Assembly: GCA_027943245.1 (NCBI GenBank)
Contig: JANDJZ010000483.1
Span: 30,001 to 42,879, forward strand
Length of the DNA: 12,879 nt
Origin: Acanthamoeba sp. SK_2022b
Taxonomy: Eukaryota; Discosea; Longamoebia; Acanthamoebidae
Direction of reading: 5' to 3'
Under the pieces are notes generated by a model that was given only the letters and a program-made list of their open reading frames with translations, was not told where the DNA came from and did no database searches. The position numbers were made by a program, and so were the translations under genes. Each line of letters opens with the position of its first letter. Position 1 is the stretch's first letter. Below are positions 1 through 11,005 of the stretch, one piece after another.

Positions 1-2369
<2,369 letters not shown>

Positions 2370-2383
2370 TCTAAATCTGATGT

Positions 2384-2398
2384 GCTGTTGTCAACAGC
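2384..2398. promoter_or_regulatory. 15-bp inverted repeat GCTGTTG-T-CAACAGC
   Basis: Two perfect 7-bp arms surround one central base, ending 15 nt past the proposed TAF1A-like start codon on its upstream side. Each arm carries CAACAG, which resembles a Myb core (AACNG). Binding is inference; the symmetry is seen directly. Confidence 0.4.
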
Positions 2399-2420
2399 TG
2401 CAAATGTCAAAAAAAAGACC

Positions 2421-2438
2421 ATAACAATTAATTGTTAT
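2421..2438. promoter_or_regulatory. 18-bp perfect palindrome ATAACAATTAATTGTTAT
   Basis: A perfect 18-bp palindrome with the centre CAATTAATTG, a layout typical of a site for a homodimeric regulator with TAAT-type (homeodomain) half-sites. It lies 23 bp from the first inverted repeat and between two divergent starts. The regulator is unknown. Confidence 0.4.
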
Positions 2439-2600
2439 CATTTTCCTTTTTATTTCCATCAATTTTCCCTGACATTCACGACCAAGAGAACAAGAGGCTG
2501 ATTTCTGGCTGCATTCCACACAGAGCTGCAATAGAAAGAGACACATGCGAGCATAATAGCGTTTGCTGGTTTCTGAAACGCAAGGAGACATCCTTGTTTT

Positions 2601-4237
2601 ATGGACTTGGAAGACGAAGATACAACCTTATGGCGTCCCATTACAACTGTCCGCCTGGCGGGGTACCGCCTCGCACCGCGACACCTTCCGGGTGCGTGTC
2701 CCGAGCTGTTGCAGCTTTTCATTCTTTTGGCCGAGGAACAAATCAATTCCACCCTTTCATCCATTAACGGCCTTTTGCCGTTTGTTTATTTTACGTTTCT
2801 TTTTAGTGGTACTAACCCTGAGCTGGCCACGCAGACTGCCACCACCAACTGCAGTGCCGCCAAGGCAAACTGCCGGCGCAGCTACAACAGCACCAACAAG
2901 CTCGCCATACAACGCGCCGACCTGCAGTGTGTATGTGACCTCTCTCTCTCTCTCTCTTTTGTTTGTGCCTCCTCCTGCTCTCGCTCGTCTCCTCTTTTCT
3001 TGTCAAGTCTTGTTTGCGCATGCGAAGAGAGGAAGGAGATGCCCGGAGGTAGTGACAGTACGCGCGCGCGCGTGTAGGGGAGGCAATCATGCTGCTGCTG
3101 CTGCAGCTGCGGTAAGGCCTATCGTGCCGCCTCTCGCGTCGTTGCGTCGGCTACGCGAGACCGAACGACCGCTGGACCTCAAGCATCGTCTGGCCAAGCG
3201 AACCACAACTGACGGAAAGGCCAAGTATGTTCTCCCTGGTGTCCGCGCGTGTCCGCGTGCGTCTTTTTTGCAGCTCACTGGTCTAATCTCTGGTCTAACC
3301 GTTCGTCATGGCCGTGTTGATGATCGGTCAATCATTCGCGTGCACGTACTTGGGTGGGTTGTGTTTGTTATGACACCAACCAACCAACCAACCAACCAAC
3401 CAACCAACCAACCAACCAACCAACCAACCAACCAACCAACCAACCAATTCGGGTCGGGTTCAACAATGCCTTAAAGGCCGCTGATGCTCCCGGCCATCGA
3501 GGAGGCCATGCCCAAGGACCTACAGAAGAGGCTGTCCCGTCGGCTGGTCGAAGGCAACAAGCGGTACCCTCCCCGTGCCCGCCCATGAACGAGGAGCCGT
3601 GTGTGACGCGAGGTGTCTCTTCCTTCCCCCCCCCGTCTGGACAGGTACTCGTACCTGCAACAGGACTGGAATCTGCTCTTCCAACAGACCATGGAGCTTC
3701 CTTCAGAACAGCCTCACCAACGCATCCTCAAGGTGCAGAAGCTAATACAAATCCACACCGAGTTTGTCACCGTGCGACCACCACCTCCGCATCTCCCTTC
3801 TCTCTCTCTCTCTCCCCCCCCCTCTCTTTCACTCCGGGTCCAATGGCCACAGAGCTGGTTGACCCACGGAGCAACCGATCCATTTCCAACACTTGTGTGT
3901 GTGCGTGCCGACCAGGTGGCCGAGGTGCTCGGGCGCCAGATCATCGAAGAACTCAACCTCCCACCGGAGAAACGGACGATCACGCCCGAGCAGGGCATCG
4001 GCGAAGCAGGCGGCACCAAGTACATCCTCGTACGTCGCACGTCCTCGCGGAGCATTGGGCAAGATGTGTCTGCGCTCACGCAGGTCCTCCTTGCTCCTCT
4101 CTCTCTCTCTCTCTCTGTATTCCCTACAGGCCGGTTGCTTCTTCAAGCTCCAGAAGGACGTGCACGGCCTGTACGGCGGCGAGAAATACTCGATGAAGGC
4201 TACCTCTGCCGAGTTGCGCAACATGAAGGTACATCGC

Positions 4238-4297
<60 letters not shown>

Positions 4298-5275
4298 ATG
4301 GCCATGGTCGACTGGTTTCCTTTGGGAACGACGTTCATGCGTTTGCCGTGCGGCCCCTAACCCCCCCCCCTTGATGCTTTCGACCACAGGCCATCTACGA
4401 GAGCGGCATGGAAGGGCTGTGCCTGCCACTCGTGGCCATGATCGACTACCGCGGCTATCGACTGCTCGTTACCTCTGTGTACGCGCCTCGCCCCGCCTCG
4501 CCTGGGCCCTCCTCCCGCTCCCCCCTCCCCTCTCCACCGCGTTAACAGCGGCTCCCCCTTGCCCTTGCCGTTGTCGGTGCCGGGGGCGCAGCCTCCCGCT
4601 CGGTTCCACCACGCAGCAGTGGGGCTCGTCGGACGGCGGGGTGACGTTCTGCCACGACCGGGACGCGTGCCAGTTGGTGCGGCGGCTGGGCGACAAACTG
4701 CACCTCAAAAAGCACCTCTTTGCGCGGCCCGAAGAAACGATCGAGCTCCATGGCCCCATCGACTTTGAGGTGCACCCCCCCCCCCAAATCCCTCTCCTCC
4801 TCCGCGCCTTGGCGTGCTCCCAGCCCGTACCGCGAGCGGGCGCGCGCACGCGTTGGCACTCACGACCCCCCCCCCGCGTCTGCCCAGATCCACAAGGGCA
4901 AGGACGACGGGCGCTACTATGCGTTGGACGTGGCTCGCCTCATGCCCCCCACCGCTCCTCTCAGCCAGGTGCCCGCTCCTCTCTCTCTCTCTCTCTCTTT
5001 CCTTTACTTTTCTGTCGAGCAGTTGCTGCTCCGCGCGCGGTGTACGCGTGGCTCCTTTGTCGCTGATCCACTCCACGCGCTCTCTCCCGATTTTCGGCGG
5101 CAACGCAGGTGCACGCCGTGCTGGTCCCGCAGGACGTGAGCAAGCCATTGGCGCAGGTCTACGTGCACGAGGAGGCTGGCTCATGGCTCAAGGACGCCCT
5201 CGACAAGATCGGGGTGCCCGAGGACGAGGTAACGGCCGCGGTTGTGGGTGGGGTGGGGTGGGGTGGTCACCGCGC

Positions 5276-5313
<38 letters not shown>

Positions 5314-5447
5314 GAGAGAAATGAGTGGCGCGATCGCTGATGGGCATGGCGGCACTTATCGTGCAGGCGTGTGTGATGGAGCACGAGGACAGCTGCACGG
5401 TGGTTGTCTACAAACCAGAATACACACCACCAGCCGATCCAGTCCCG
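2601..5447 (+). CDS. Clu-domain (clustered mitochondria family) protein
   Basis: Exons proposed: 2601 to about 2926-2930, about 3105/3115-3224, 3477-3563, 3645-3771, 3916-4029, 4130-4228, 4390-4478, 4592-4769, 4888-4968, 5109-5228 and 5367-5447. From 3477 onward every junction is GT-AG and phase-consistent; the first two exons and their junction are uncertain. About 470 residues are visible. The core is the Clu domain: [15 protein letters not shown], then [43 protein letters not shown] and [16 protein letters not shown], as in the CLU/TIF31 group and its amoebal relatives. CLU proteins act in the cytosol on mitochondrial distribution and on mRNAs for mitochondrial proteins; this protein lacks visible TPRs, so it may be a different Clu-domain subfamily. 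A helical region ([20 protein letters not shown]) precedes the domain. After PADPVP a donor GTACAC leads into a (GGT)n tract and no real end is visible. The start at 2601 is the least sure part. Confidence 0.65.
2940..2957 (+). repeat. Short (TC)n tract in Clu-gene intron
   Basis: A pure CT dinucleotide run just after the first donor of the Clu-domain gene. Similar sense-strand runs recur in its later introns at 3799-3814, 4097-4116 and 4979-4998. The one at 4097-4116 sits just upstream of its acceptor (4129) and probably doubles as the polypyrimidine tract. Confidence 0.8.
3374..3447. repeat. Tetranucleotide (CCAA)n microsatellite
   Basis: About 18 nearly perfect copies inside the 252-nt intron 3225-3476 of the Clu-domain gene. 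It gives long open frames rich in T/N/Q/P on plus and V/G/W/L on minus; these are artefacts. Confidence 0.95.
4239..4295. repeat. (CA)n microsatellite in Clu-gene intron
   Basis: About 28 CA dinucleotides inside the intron 4229-4389, starting ten nt after the donor GTACAT. The same intron carries a C10 run at 4361-4370 near its acceptor. Confidence 0.95.
5276..5312. repeat. (CAT)n microsatellite in Clu-gene intron
   Basis: Twelve CAT copies inside the intron 5229-5366. A poly-His, poly-Ile or poly-Asp reading here is a frame artefact because flanking exons splice across it in phase. Confidence 0.92.
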
Positions 5448-5472
5448 GTACACCTTTTGCCCATCAGTGCAC

Positions 5473-5598
5473 GTGGTGGTGGTGGTGGTGGTGGTGGTGG
5501 TGGTGGTGGTGGTGGTGGTGGTGGTGGTGGTGGTGGTGGTGGTGGTGGTGGTGGTGGTGGTGGTGGTGGTGGTGGTGGTGGTGGTGGTGGTGGTGGTG
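5473..5598. repeat. Pure (GGT)n tract between two converging genes
   Basis: About 42 uninterrupted GGT copies (ACC on minus). The Clu-domain gene reaches a GTACAC donor 25 bp before it on plus. The HEAT-repeat gene reaches a GTACTC donor directly beside it on minus. The tract is therefore intronic from both sides, and poly-Gly, poly-Thr, poly-His, poly-Pro, poly-Val or poly-Trp readings are spurious. See findings for the possible assembly join. Confidence 0.95.
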
Positions 5599-5603
5599 AG
5601 TAC

Positions 5604-6495
5604 GGAAAGCGCGGAGGTGAGAGCCTTCCATATGAGCTCGTGCTCGTAGATAGACTTCTTGCCCGTGGCCCGCACGAGGGTGGTGATGGTGAGTACGGCC
5701 TCTTGCGCCAGCCTGCTTTCGCTGGCCTTGAAGAGCTTGGCCACGATCTGCACACTCGTCGGAAACGGGGCATCGAGGTCGTCGCCTCTCCGTGAGTACA
5801 CCTCGCGCAGCCCATTCAGCGCCGTCCTGATGTTGCCCACGTAGCGCAGCAGGCGACAATTGATAATTTTGGGACATTATTAGTCATGATAAAATTATTA
5901 TAATACGAAGTAGTAAATGTACAATTATTTTTTTAATACCTTATTTTTAGGTGTTAAAAATAAGAAAGATGAAAACATAACAAAAAAAAAACAAAAACAA
6001 TAAAGAAAAAAAAATAAAGCCCACTTTTTTGAAAAAAAAAAGTGCGTGTGTCCAAACACGAGAAGTGGGGAAGTGATACAGCTTCGCGAGGAGAGGGTTG
6101 GCCTTGGCGGTGAGGGCAGTGTGCAGAGCGTCGACGAGGGTGAACAGTTGGCGAGTGGGCACGTGTGAGTGAAGGAGAGCAAGGCTGGCAGCCATAAGCC
6201 GGCGAATGGGGGGTCCAGGCCCCAACGGGTGCGTGAGGGAGGCGAGCACGAGCTCGGCGAGCTTGGCCAGATGGGCACTCGCAGGACCTTCCTCCCCCTT
6301 CTTCTTGGGAGTCGGGTGCGTCTGTGCAATTCCGCTGATCACATCCTCCAGATCCCACAGCACCTCCAGCTTTTGTAGGTTCGTGTTGCGACCTTTGGCT
6401 CCATTCTCGTCAACGACTTGGTAGGCCTTGATTTTAGCCTCCAATTGCGGGAGGGTCATCGGCCCGGCCGTCTCATCCGTGTCGCCGTTGCTCAT
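5604..6495 (-). CDS. HEATR5/LAA1-like HEAT-repeat protein (N-terminal part)
   Basis: Exon 1 is 6495-6080 (ATG at 6493-6495), exon 2 is 5826-5604. Donor GTATCA and acceptor ATCAG fit in phase, giving about 213 residues. Exon 2 ends at a GTACTC donor beside the (GGT)n tract, and nothing further is visible. Exon 1 contains helical pairs resembling the start of HEATR5 proteins: VLWDLEDVIS, LAELVLASL, then PIRRLMAASLALLHSH (human PTRKLLAKNLAALYS) and LFTLVDALHTAL. Exon 2 has RLAQEAVLTITTLVRA and IYEHELIWKALTSAL, typical HEAT-repeat helices. HEATR5/LAA1 proteins are about 2000 aa and help AP-1 adaptor function and trafficking at trans-Golgi and endosomes. A block of about 45 residues expected between the two exons is absent and an AT-rich intron stands in its place. 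The family call is from memory; a generic HEAT/ARM protein is the alternative. Confidence 0.5.
5857..6058. other. AT-rich intron block in HEAT-repeat gene
   Basis: Roughly 200 bp of strongly AT-rich DNA, with poly-A runs on plus, inside the intron 5827-6079. Its composition differs sharply from the GC-rich exons either side. It includes an inverted repeat: CACTTTTTT at 6022-6030 pairs with AAAAAAGTG at 6036-6044. No open reading frame with family features was found in it. Confidence 0.7.
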
Positions 6496-6663
6496 CCCGC
6501 TCCAGCTTGCTTGTTTGTGGAAAATAAAAAGAAAATGTTAAGGAAAAAGAAACGAGCGCAGAGGGTTTTAACCAGGAAAGCTTGGCAGGGTGGAAAAGAC
6601 CAGGTGTCGACAATCAGCGCCCTTTTTCTCTCTTCCTCCTTCCCCTCCATCCTCCTTCACGCC
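6496..6663. promoter_or_regulatory. Divergent promoter, HEAT-repeat gene and RPS16
   Basis: The two start codons are 168 bp apart and point away from each other. The RPS16 side ends in an almost pure pyrimidine leader (about 6619-6656) directly before the ATG, resembling the 5' terminal oligopyrimidine (TOP) tract of animal ribosomal-protein mRNAs. The transcription start is not known from sequence alone. Confidence 0.5.
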
Positions 6664-7386
6664 ATGGCTTCCGCCGCCCCTGCCGCCGCGCCCAAGAAGA
6701 GCGTCCAGACTTTCGGTAGAAAGGTGTGTGGCTCTCGCTCCTCATCCGGACCGCGGTGACCGGAGGCAACTCACGCCAATTACTTTGTTGATGTTTCAAT
6801 TCAGAAAACCGCTGTTGCCGTTGCCTTCGTTAAGGCCGGCCGCGGTCTGATCAAGATCAATGGTTCGCCCATTGAGCTGGTTGAGCCCGAAGTCCTGAGG
6901 TACAAGGTCTTCGAGCCCATCCTCCTCCTCGGCACGGAGAAGTTCTCGGGTGTGGATATCAGAATCAGGGTCAAGGGTGGTGGTCATGTCTCGCAAGTCT
7001 ACGCCATCCGCCAGGCTCTCGCCAAGGCCATCGTCGCGTGGTACCAGAAGTGTACGTCTCCAATGCGCCATTTTTGTTCTCGTTGCTTTGCCCTGTTCTC
7101 CATCTTCTCGCCCTTCAGTGATGTTTTTAAAAAGTTTGAGATCATATCGCTATATATGACACATTTTTCCTGAGATTTATGCGTGGCCGCCAACGAGCAC
7201 ACTGGTCTATGGCACTTTTCTCACACGTTTTCTTTTGCAGACGTCGACGAGGCCGCCAAGAAGGAGATCAAGGATGTCCTCTTGACCTACGACAGAAGTC
7301 TGCTGGTTGCCGACCCCAGGCGCTGCGAGCCCAAGAAGTTCGGCGGTCCTGCTGCCCGTGCCCGCTACCAGAAGTCGTACCGTTAA
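6664..7386 (+). CDS. RPS16: 40S ribosomal protein S16 (uS9)
   Basis: Complete gene with exons 6664-6723, 6805-7051 and 7241-7386. Junctions are GTGTGT/TTCAG and GTACGT/TTGCAG, all in phase, giving 150 aa against about 146 in animals. The protein belongs to the universal uS9 family of the small-subunit head, whose C-terminal tail reaches the P-site tRNA. Diagnostic stretches are [11 protein letters not shown] at residues 13-23, [44 protein letters not shown], and the invariant tail [13 protein letters not shown] ending in Arg just before TAA. It is divergent from the HEAT-repeat gene, and its leader is pyrimidine-rich. Confidence 0.97.
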
Positions 7387-8034
7387 GTGCTGTGTTTGTC
7401 CTTACGACCTTATCCTCATTCTTCTCCACATAAAACAAAAGATCAAACCAATGTAAAGCTGTTGCAGTGTTCTCCTTTCTTGGAGTGGCGCTGCGCATAC
7501 ACGGCAGCTGGAGGAAGAAATACTTGGCGAGTTGTGGAAATGAGTTACCCAGGGTACAGAAAGGGAGCATGCAGTAAACAGCTGGAAACAGGTATGAAGA
7601 AAGGTAGGAGTTTGCTTCCAGAACAAGTGTTTCAAGAGCACAAGCAAGCAGGCTGCATTAGGTTGGGGTGCAGAAGACTAACATGATAAATAAGTGGTGG
7701 AGTGTGGTTTCTTGCTTGTATAGATACAATGCAGATTGGCAGTTCCTTGGTCTAAAACCATAGTCCAATTGCCACTCAATCCTTCTTTCTCTTTTGCCTC
7801 AAGATTAATTGCTATCTAACGACTTGATGGTGGTGCAGTAGACATGTTCATGAGCGGTTGGGGACAGTGTGAATGTTCCGTTGCAGCCTCCGGCTATAGC
7901 AACCGGAAATTTCTCTCAAACACAAAGAAAGTAGGAAAATTAGGCAGCGAGCTTTTCGTGCATTTGCCGTCATCTCGTTCGTGTGATCTGTGCAAGCCTC
8001 GCAACCCCACCCACTATCAGTCCTCCTCTGTAAG
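7387..8034. other. Intergenic region between RPS16 and MTHFR
   Basis: 648 bp holding the RPS16 3' UTR and the MTHFR promoter. It is less GC-rich than the exons. I see no conserved coding segment, tRNA or long repeat. One imperfect hairpin is present: TTCCGTTGC at 7876-7884 pairs with GCAACCGGAA at 7899-7908, leaving one bulged base. A pyrimidine-rich stretch lies around 7780-7800. Confidence 0.6.
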
Positions 8035-11005
8035 ATGAAGATTATCGACAAGATCAATGCCGCCATCGAGGAGAAGCGCACCATGTTCTCCTTCGAGTAC
8101 TTTCCGCCCAAGACCGATGAAGGTAAATCCGGCCTACTTTTAATTTCTTTGACGCCAATCTACTTTTGATTTCTTTGACGCCACTCCATTCGATGTTACG
8201 CAAGATGGCAAGCTTCAACTTCACAATTTTACCTTTCAAATTTCTCATTTCGGACCTAGCGCAATTAAATCAGTTTTACACCACATCCAATGCAAGGTGT
8301 GATCAACTTGTTCGAGCGACTTGATCGCATGGCGTCGTTCGAGCCGGAGTGGATTGATGTGACGTGGGGTGCCGGCGGCAGCACGGCGCAGAAGACCCTG
8401 GAGATTTGCGCAACGGCCCAGAAGTATTGTGGTCTGGAGACTATGATGCACCTCACCTGCACCAACATGCCTCGTTCCGAGATCGACGACGCCCTCCGTC
8501 AGGCCAAGGACGCCGGCATCCACAACATCCTTGCCCTCCGTGGCGGTACCCTCGCCTCTCCTCCAGCAGATCTCTGCTTCGTCCTTCGACGCTTAACGCT
8601 CGCGTCTTCTTCGTTTTGCGTGTAGACCCTCCTCGTGGCGAAGAGTGGAAGAAGGGTATGGGCTCGTAGCTTTATTTGCTCGTTCTACTTGCTCCTCGTG
8701 TTTCGCAAATCTGTTGGCGTTTGGACCACCCCACGCACAAAAGGAGAAGGCGTACGTCGCTAATCGTGTCTGTCCTATCCGTGTGTGTGGCTCTCAAGTC
8801 GAGGGAGGCTTTGGCCACGCGGCCGACCTGGTGCGCTACATCCGTGCCGAGTATGGCGACTTCTTCGGCATCTGCGTTGCTGGTGCGCGACCGACCACAC
8901 CCCGCACACAGAATAATGCCCAATTGCGGGCCACGTTTTATTATTGTTCTTCTTATTATTCTTATTATTATTCTTATTTTATTTTCCATTTTTCCTGACG
9001 CGGGTGGCGCGTTCGCGGTGCGTGGTCCGCAGGCTACCCCGAGATGCATCTCGACTCGGAGAGCCGCGACAAGGACCTCGAGCATTTGAAGGCCAAGATC
9101 GACGCCGGAGCCGACTTCATCATCACGCAGCTGTTCTACGACACCTCGCTTTTCCTCAAGTTCGTGAAGGACTGTCGGGCCATCGGCATCAACTGTCCCA
9201 TCATCCCCGGTGCGCTTCCGCTTTGCCCGCGAGCAGCTTGCTGGCCGGCTGCCCGTTTGCTTACCATTATTTTTCTATTTTATTTTATTTTTTATTATTT
9301 TTTTTCAAATATTTTTTTCTATTTGGTGGCGGAACGAGCCAGGCATGATGCCCATCCAGACCTACGGCGGATTCAGGCGCATGACGAGCCTTTGTAAGAC
9401 CTTTATCCCTGAGCACATCAACAAGGTGAGAGACTACCCCCCCCCCGGTGCTCTGCTCTTGCGCATGCGCGTCGTAATGGGGGCCACTAAACGGGATTCT
9501 CTACTCGCGCAGGCTCTCGAGCCCATCCAAGACGACGACTCGGCGGTGAAGAAGTATGGCGTGGACCTGTGCGTGCAGATGTGCCGCGACCTGGTGGCTG
9601 CCGGCACCCCCGGCCTCCACTTCTACACGCTCAACCTCGAGAAGGCCGTCACCCAGATCCTCGAGGACCTCGACCTCATCGCCGCCTCGCGCCCCTCCCG
9701 CGCCCTCCCCTGGCGCTCCGTACGCCTGCCACCTCAGCATCGGCCACTTTTCCTTTTTTAGCTAATCTCCCCCCCCCCTCTCCACCAATCGGCGCGCAGT
9801 CCGCCTACACCAACAGGAAGGAGAAGGAGGACGTGCGCCCCATCTTCTGGGCCAACCGACCGCGCTCGTACATGTCCCGGTACGAGCGGTCACGCGCGCG
9901 CGAGAGAGAGAGCCTGCGTTCGCCCGATCTGACCAACGAGCCACTCCCCCCCCCCTCTTTCCCCTCTCCCCCCATCTCTTCCAGAACGGCGTCGTGGGAC
10001 GACTTCCCCAACGGCCGGTGGGGCGACTCGCGGTCGCCGGCGTTCGGCGAGCTGAAGGACTGGCACTTGGGCTCGATGGCGCCAGCGAGGAGCAACTACA
10101 GCAAGCAGTGGGGCGTGGCCCCCGAGAAGGTGGAGGACATCATCAACGTGTTCGTGGGCCACTGCGAGGGCAAGGTCACCCGCCTGCCGTGGGTCGACAC
10201 CGCCATCGCCGCCGAGACGTCGGTCATCCAGCAGCAGCTCCTCAAGATCAACCGCGCCGGCTTCCTCACCATCAACTCCCAGCCCCGCGTCAACGCCGCC
10301 GACTCTTCCGACAAGCTCTTCGGTTGGGGTGGCCCTGGCGGTACTGTCACTTCATCATTGCTTGTCACACGACACACACGACACACACGACACACACGAC
10401 ACACACACACACCACACACACACACTCGTCGCTGATGGTTGGATGGATGTGTGTGCGCGCAGGCTACGTCTACCAGAAGGAGTACCTCGAGTTCTTCTGC
10501 TCGCCCGAGAACAAGGACAAGCTCCTGGCCCAGATGGTCAACTTCCCCAACCTCTCCTACCACGTCGTCAACGTCAAGGGCGAGTCCGTCGCCAACACCA
10601 AGGGCACCGCCGCCGTCACTTGGGGCGTGTTCCCCGGCAAGGCACTTGCCCTCCTCCTCCTCCTCCTCTTTACCCCCCCCCCCTCCTCCTCTTCACGTTC
10701 TCAGCGTGAGGCTCACCCGATGGGTTGGCCCTGGCCGGTCTTGTGTTGGTGGGCGCGAGCAGGAGGTGGTCCAGCCCACGGTGGTGGACGCCGCGGCGTT
10801 CCTCGTGTGGAAGGACGAGGCCTTCACGCTGTGGGAGACGCAGTGGGGCAACGCCTACGAGGAGGGCTCGGTCTCCCGCCGGCTGATCAAGGAGATCCAC
10901 GACACCTACTTCCTCGTCAACATCGTCGACAACAACTTCATCTCGGGCAACCTGTTCGCCATCTTCGACAAGGTCATCGATGCCGCCACGCCCAGCGTCG
11001 TCTAG
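8035..11005 (+). CDS. MTHFR: Methylenetetrahydrofolate reductase
   Basis: Complete gene of eleven exons: 8035-8122, 8297-8545, 8626-8655, 8799-8882, 9033-9209, 9343-9425, 9513-9719, 9800-9879, 9985-10340, 10463-10641 and 10763-11005. All junctions agree in phase; the total is 591 aa plus TAG. The enzyme reduces 5,10-methylenetetrahydrofolate to 5-methyltetrahydrofolate with FAD and NAD(P)H, supplying methyl groups for methionine. The catalytic TIM barrel spans about 1-300: SFEYFPPKT with the catalytic Glu at 21, YIDVTW-type [51 protein letters not shown] and PGLHFYTLN. The linker [14 protein letters not shown] and [20 protein letters not shown] follows, then the C-terminal regulatory domain that binds S-adenosylmethionine in eukaryotic enzymes ([43 protein letters not shown]). 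The Ser-rich N-terminal extension of animal MTHFR is absent. Exon 3 is only 30 nt. Intron 10 begins GC, not GT. Confidence 0.97.
8134..8185. repeat. 26-bp tandem duplication in MTHFR intron 1
   Basis: Two near-identical copies lie head to tail (8134-8159 and 8160-8185). Each starts CTACTTTT and contains ATTTCTTTGACGCCA, with one A/G difference in the first half and small divergence at the end of the unit. The duplication lies wholly inside intron 1 (8123-8296). Confidence 0.85.
10367..10425. repeat. 9-bp (GACACACAC)n and CA tract in MTHFR intron 9
   Basis: About four copies of a 9-bp unit followed by plain CA dinucleotides, inside the 122-nt intron 10341-10462. Flanking exons join in phase at GGPGG/YVYQ. 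Confidence 0.88.

Larger units (their letters stand above)
2370..2600. promoter_or_regulatory. Divergent promoter between TAF1A-like and Clu-domain genes
   Basis: Only 231 bp separate the two proposed start codons, which point away from each other, so the stretch must hold both promoters and both 5' leaders. It is clearly more AT-rich than the flanking exons and contains two perfect inverted repeats (2384-2398 and 2421-2438). No convincing TATA box was identified. The function follows from position. Confidence 0.5.

Noticed and set aside
2563..3474. A 303-codon plus-strand open frame
   Set aside because: It runs through the CCAA microsatellite and a CT intron and matches no family; the homologous frame changes at splice sites.
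5448..5603. Two genes sharing an intron with overlapping antisense exons
   Set aside because: It would require each gene's next exon to lie antisense within the other's conserved exons, where no matching family sequence was seen; an assembly join is simpler.
5181..5877. Long open frames of poly-Thr, poly-His, poly-Pro, poly-Gly, poly-Val or poly-Trp over the GGT tract
   Set aside because: A pure triplet repeat is open in all frames; both flanking exons end at donors before it.
6022..6044. A stem with A/T tracts resembling a Rho-independent terminator
   Set aside because: It lies in an intron of a eukaryotic gene, the stem is AT-only apart from its base, and no terminator of that type is expected.
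7387..8034. Search for a tRNA or small gene between RPS16 and MTHFR
   Set aside because: No T-loop and acceptor-stem combination and no frame with plausible composition was found by eye.
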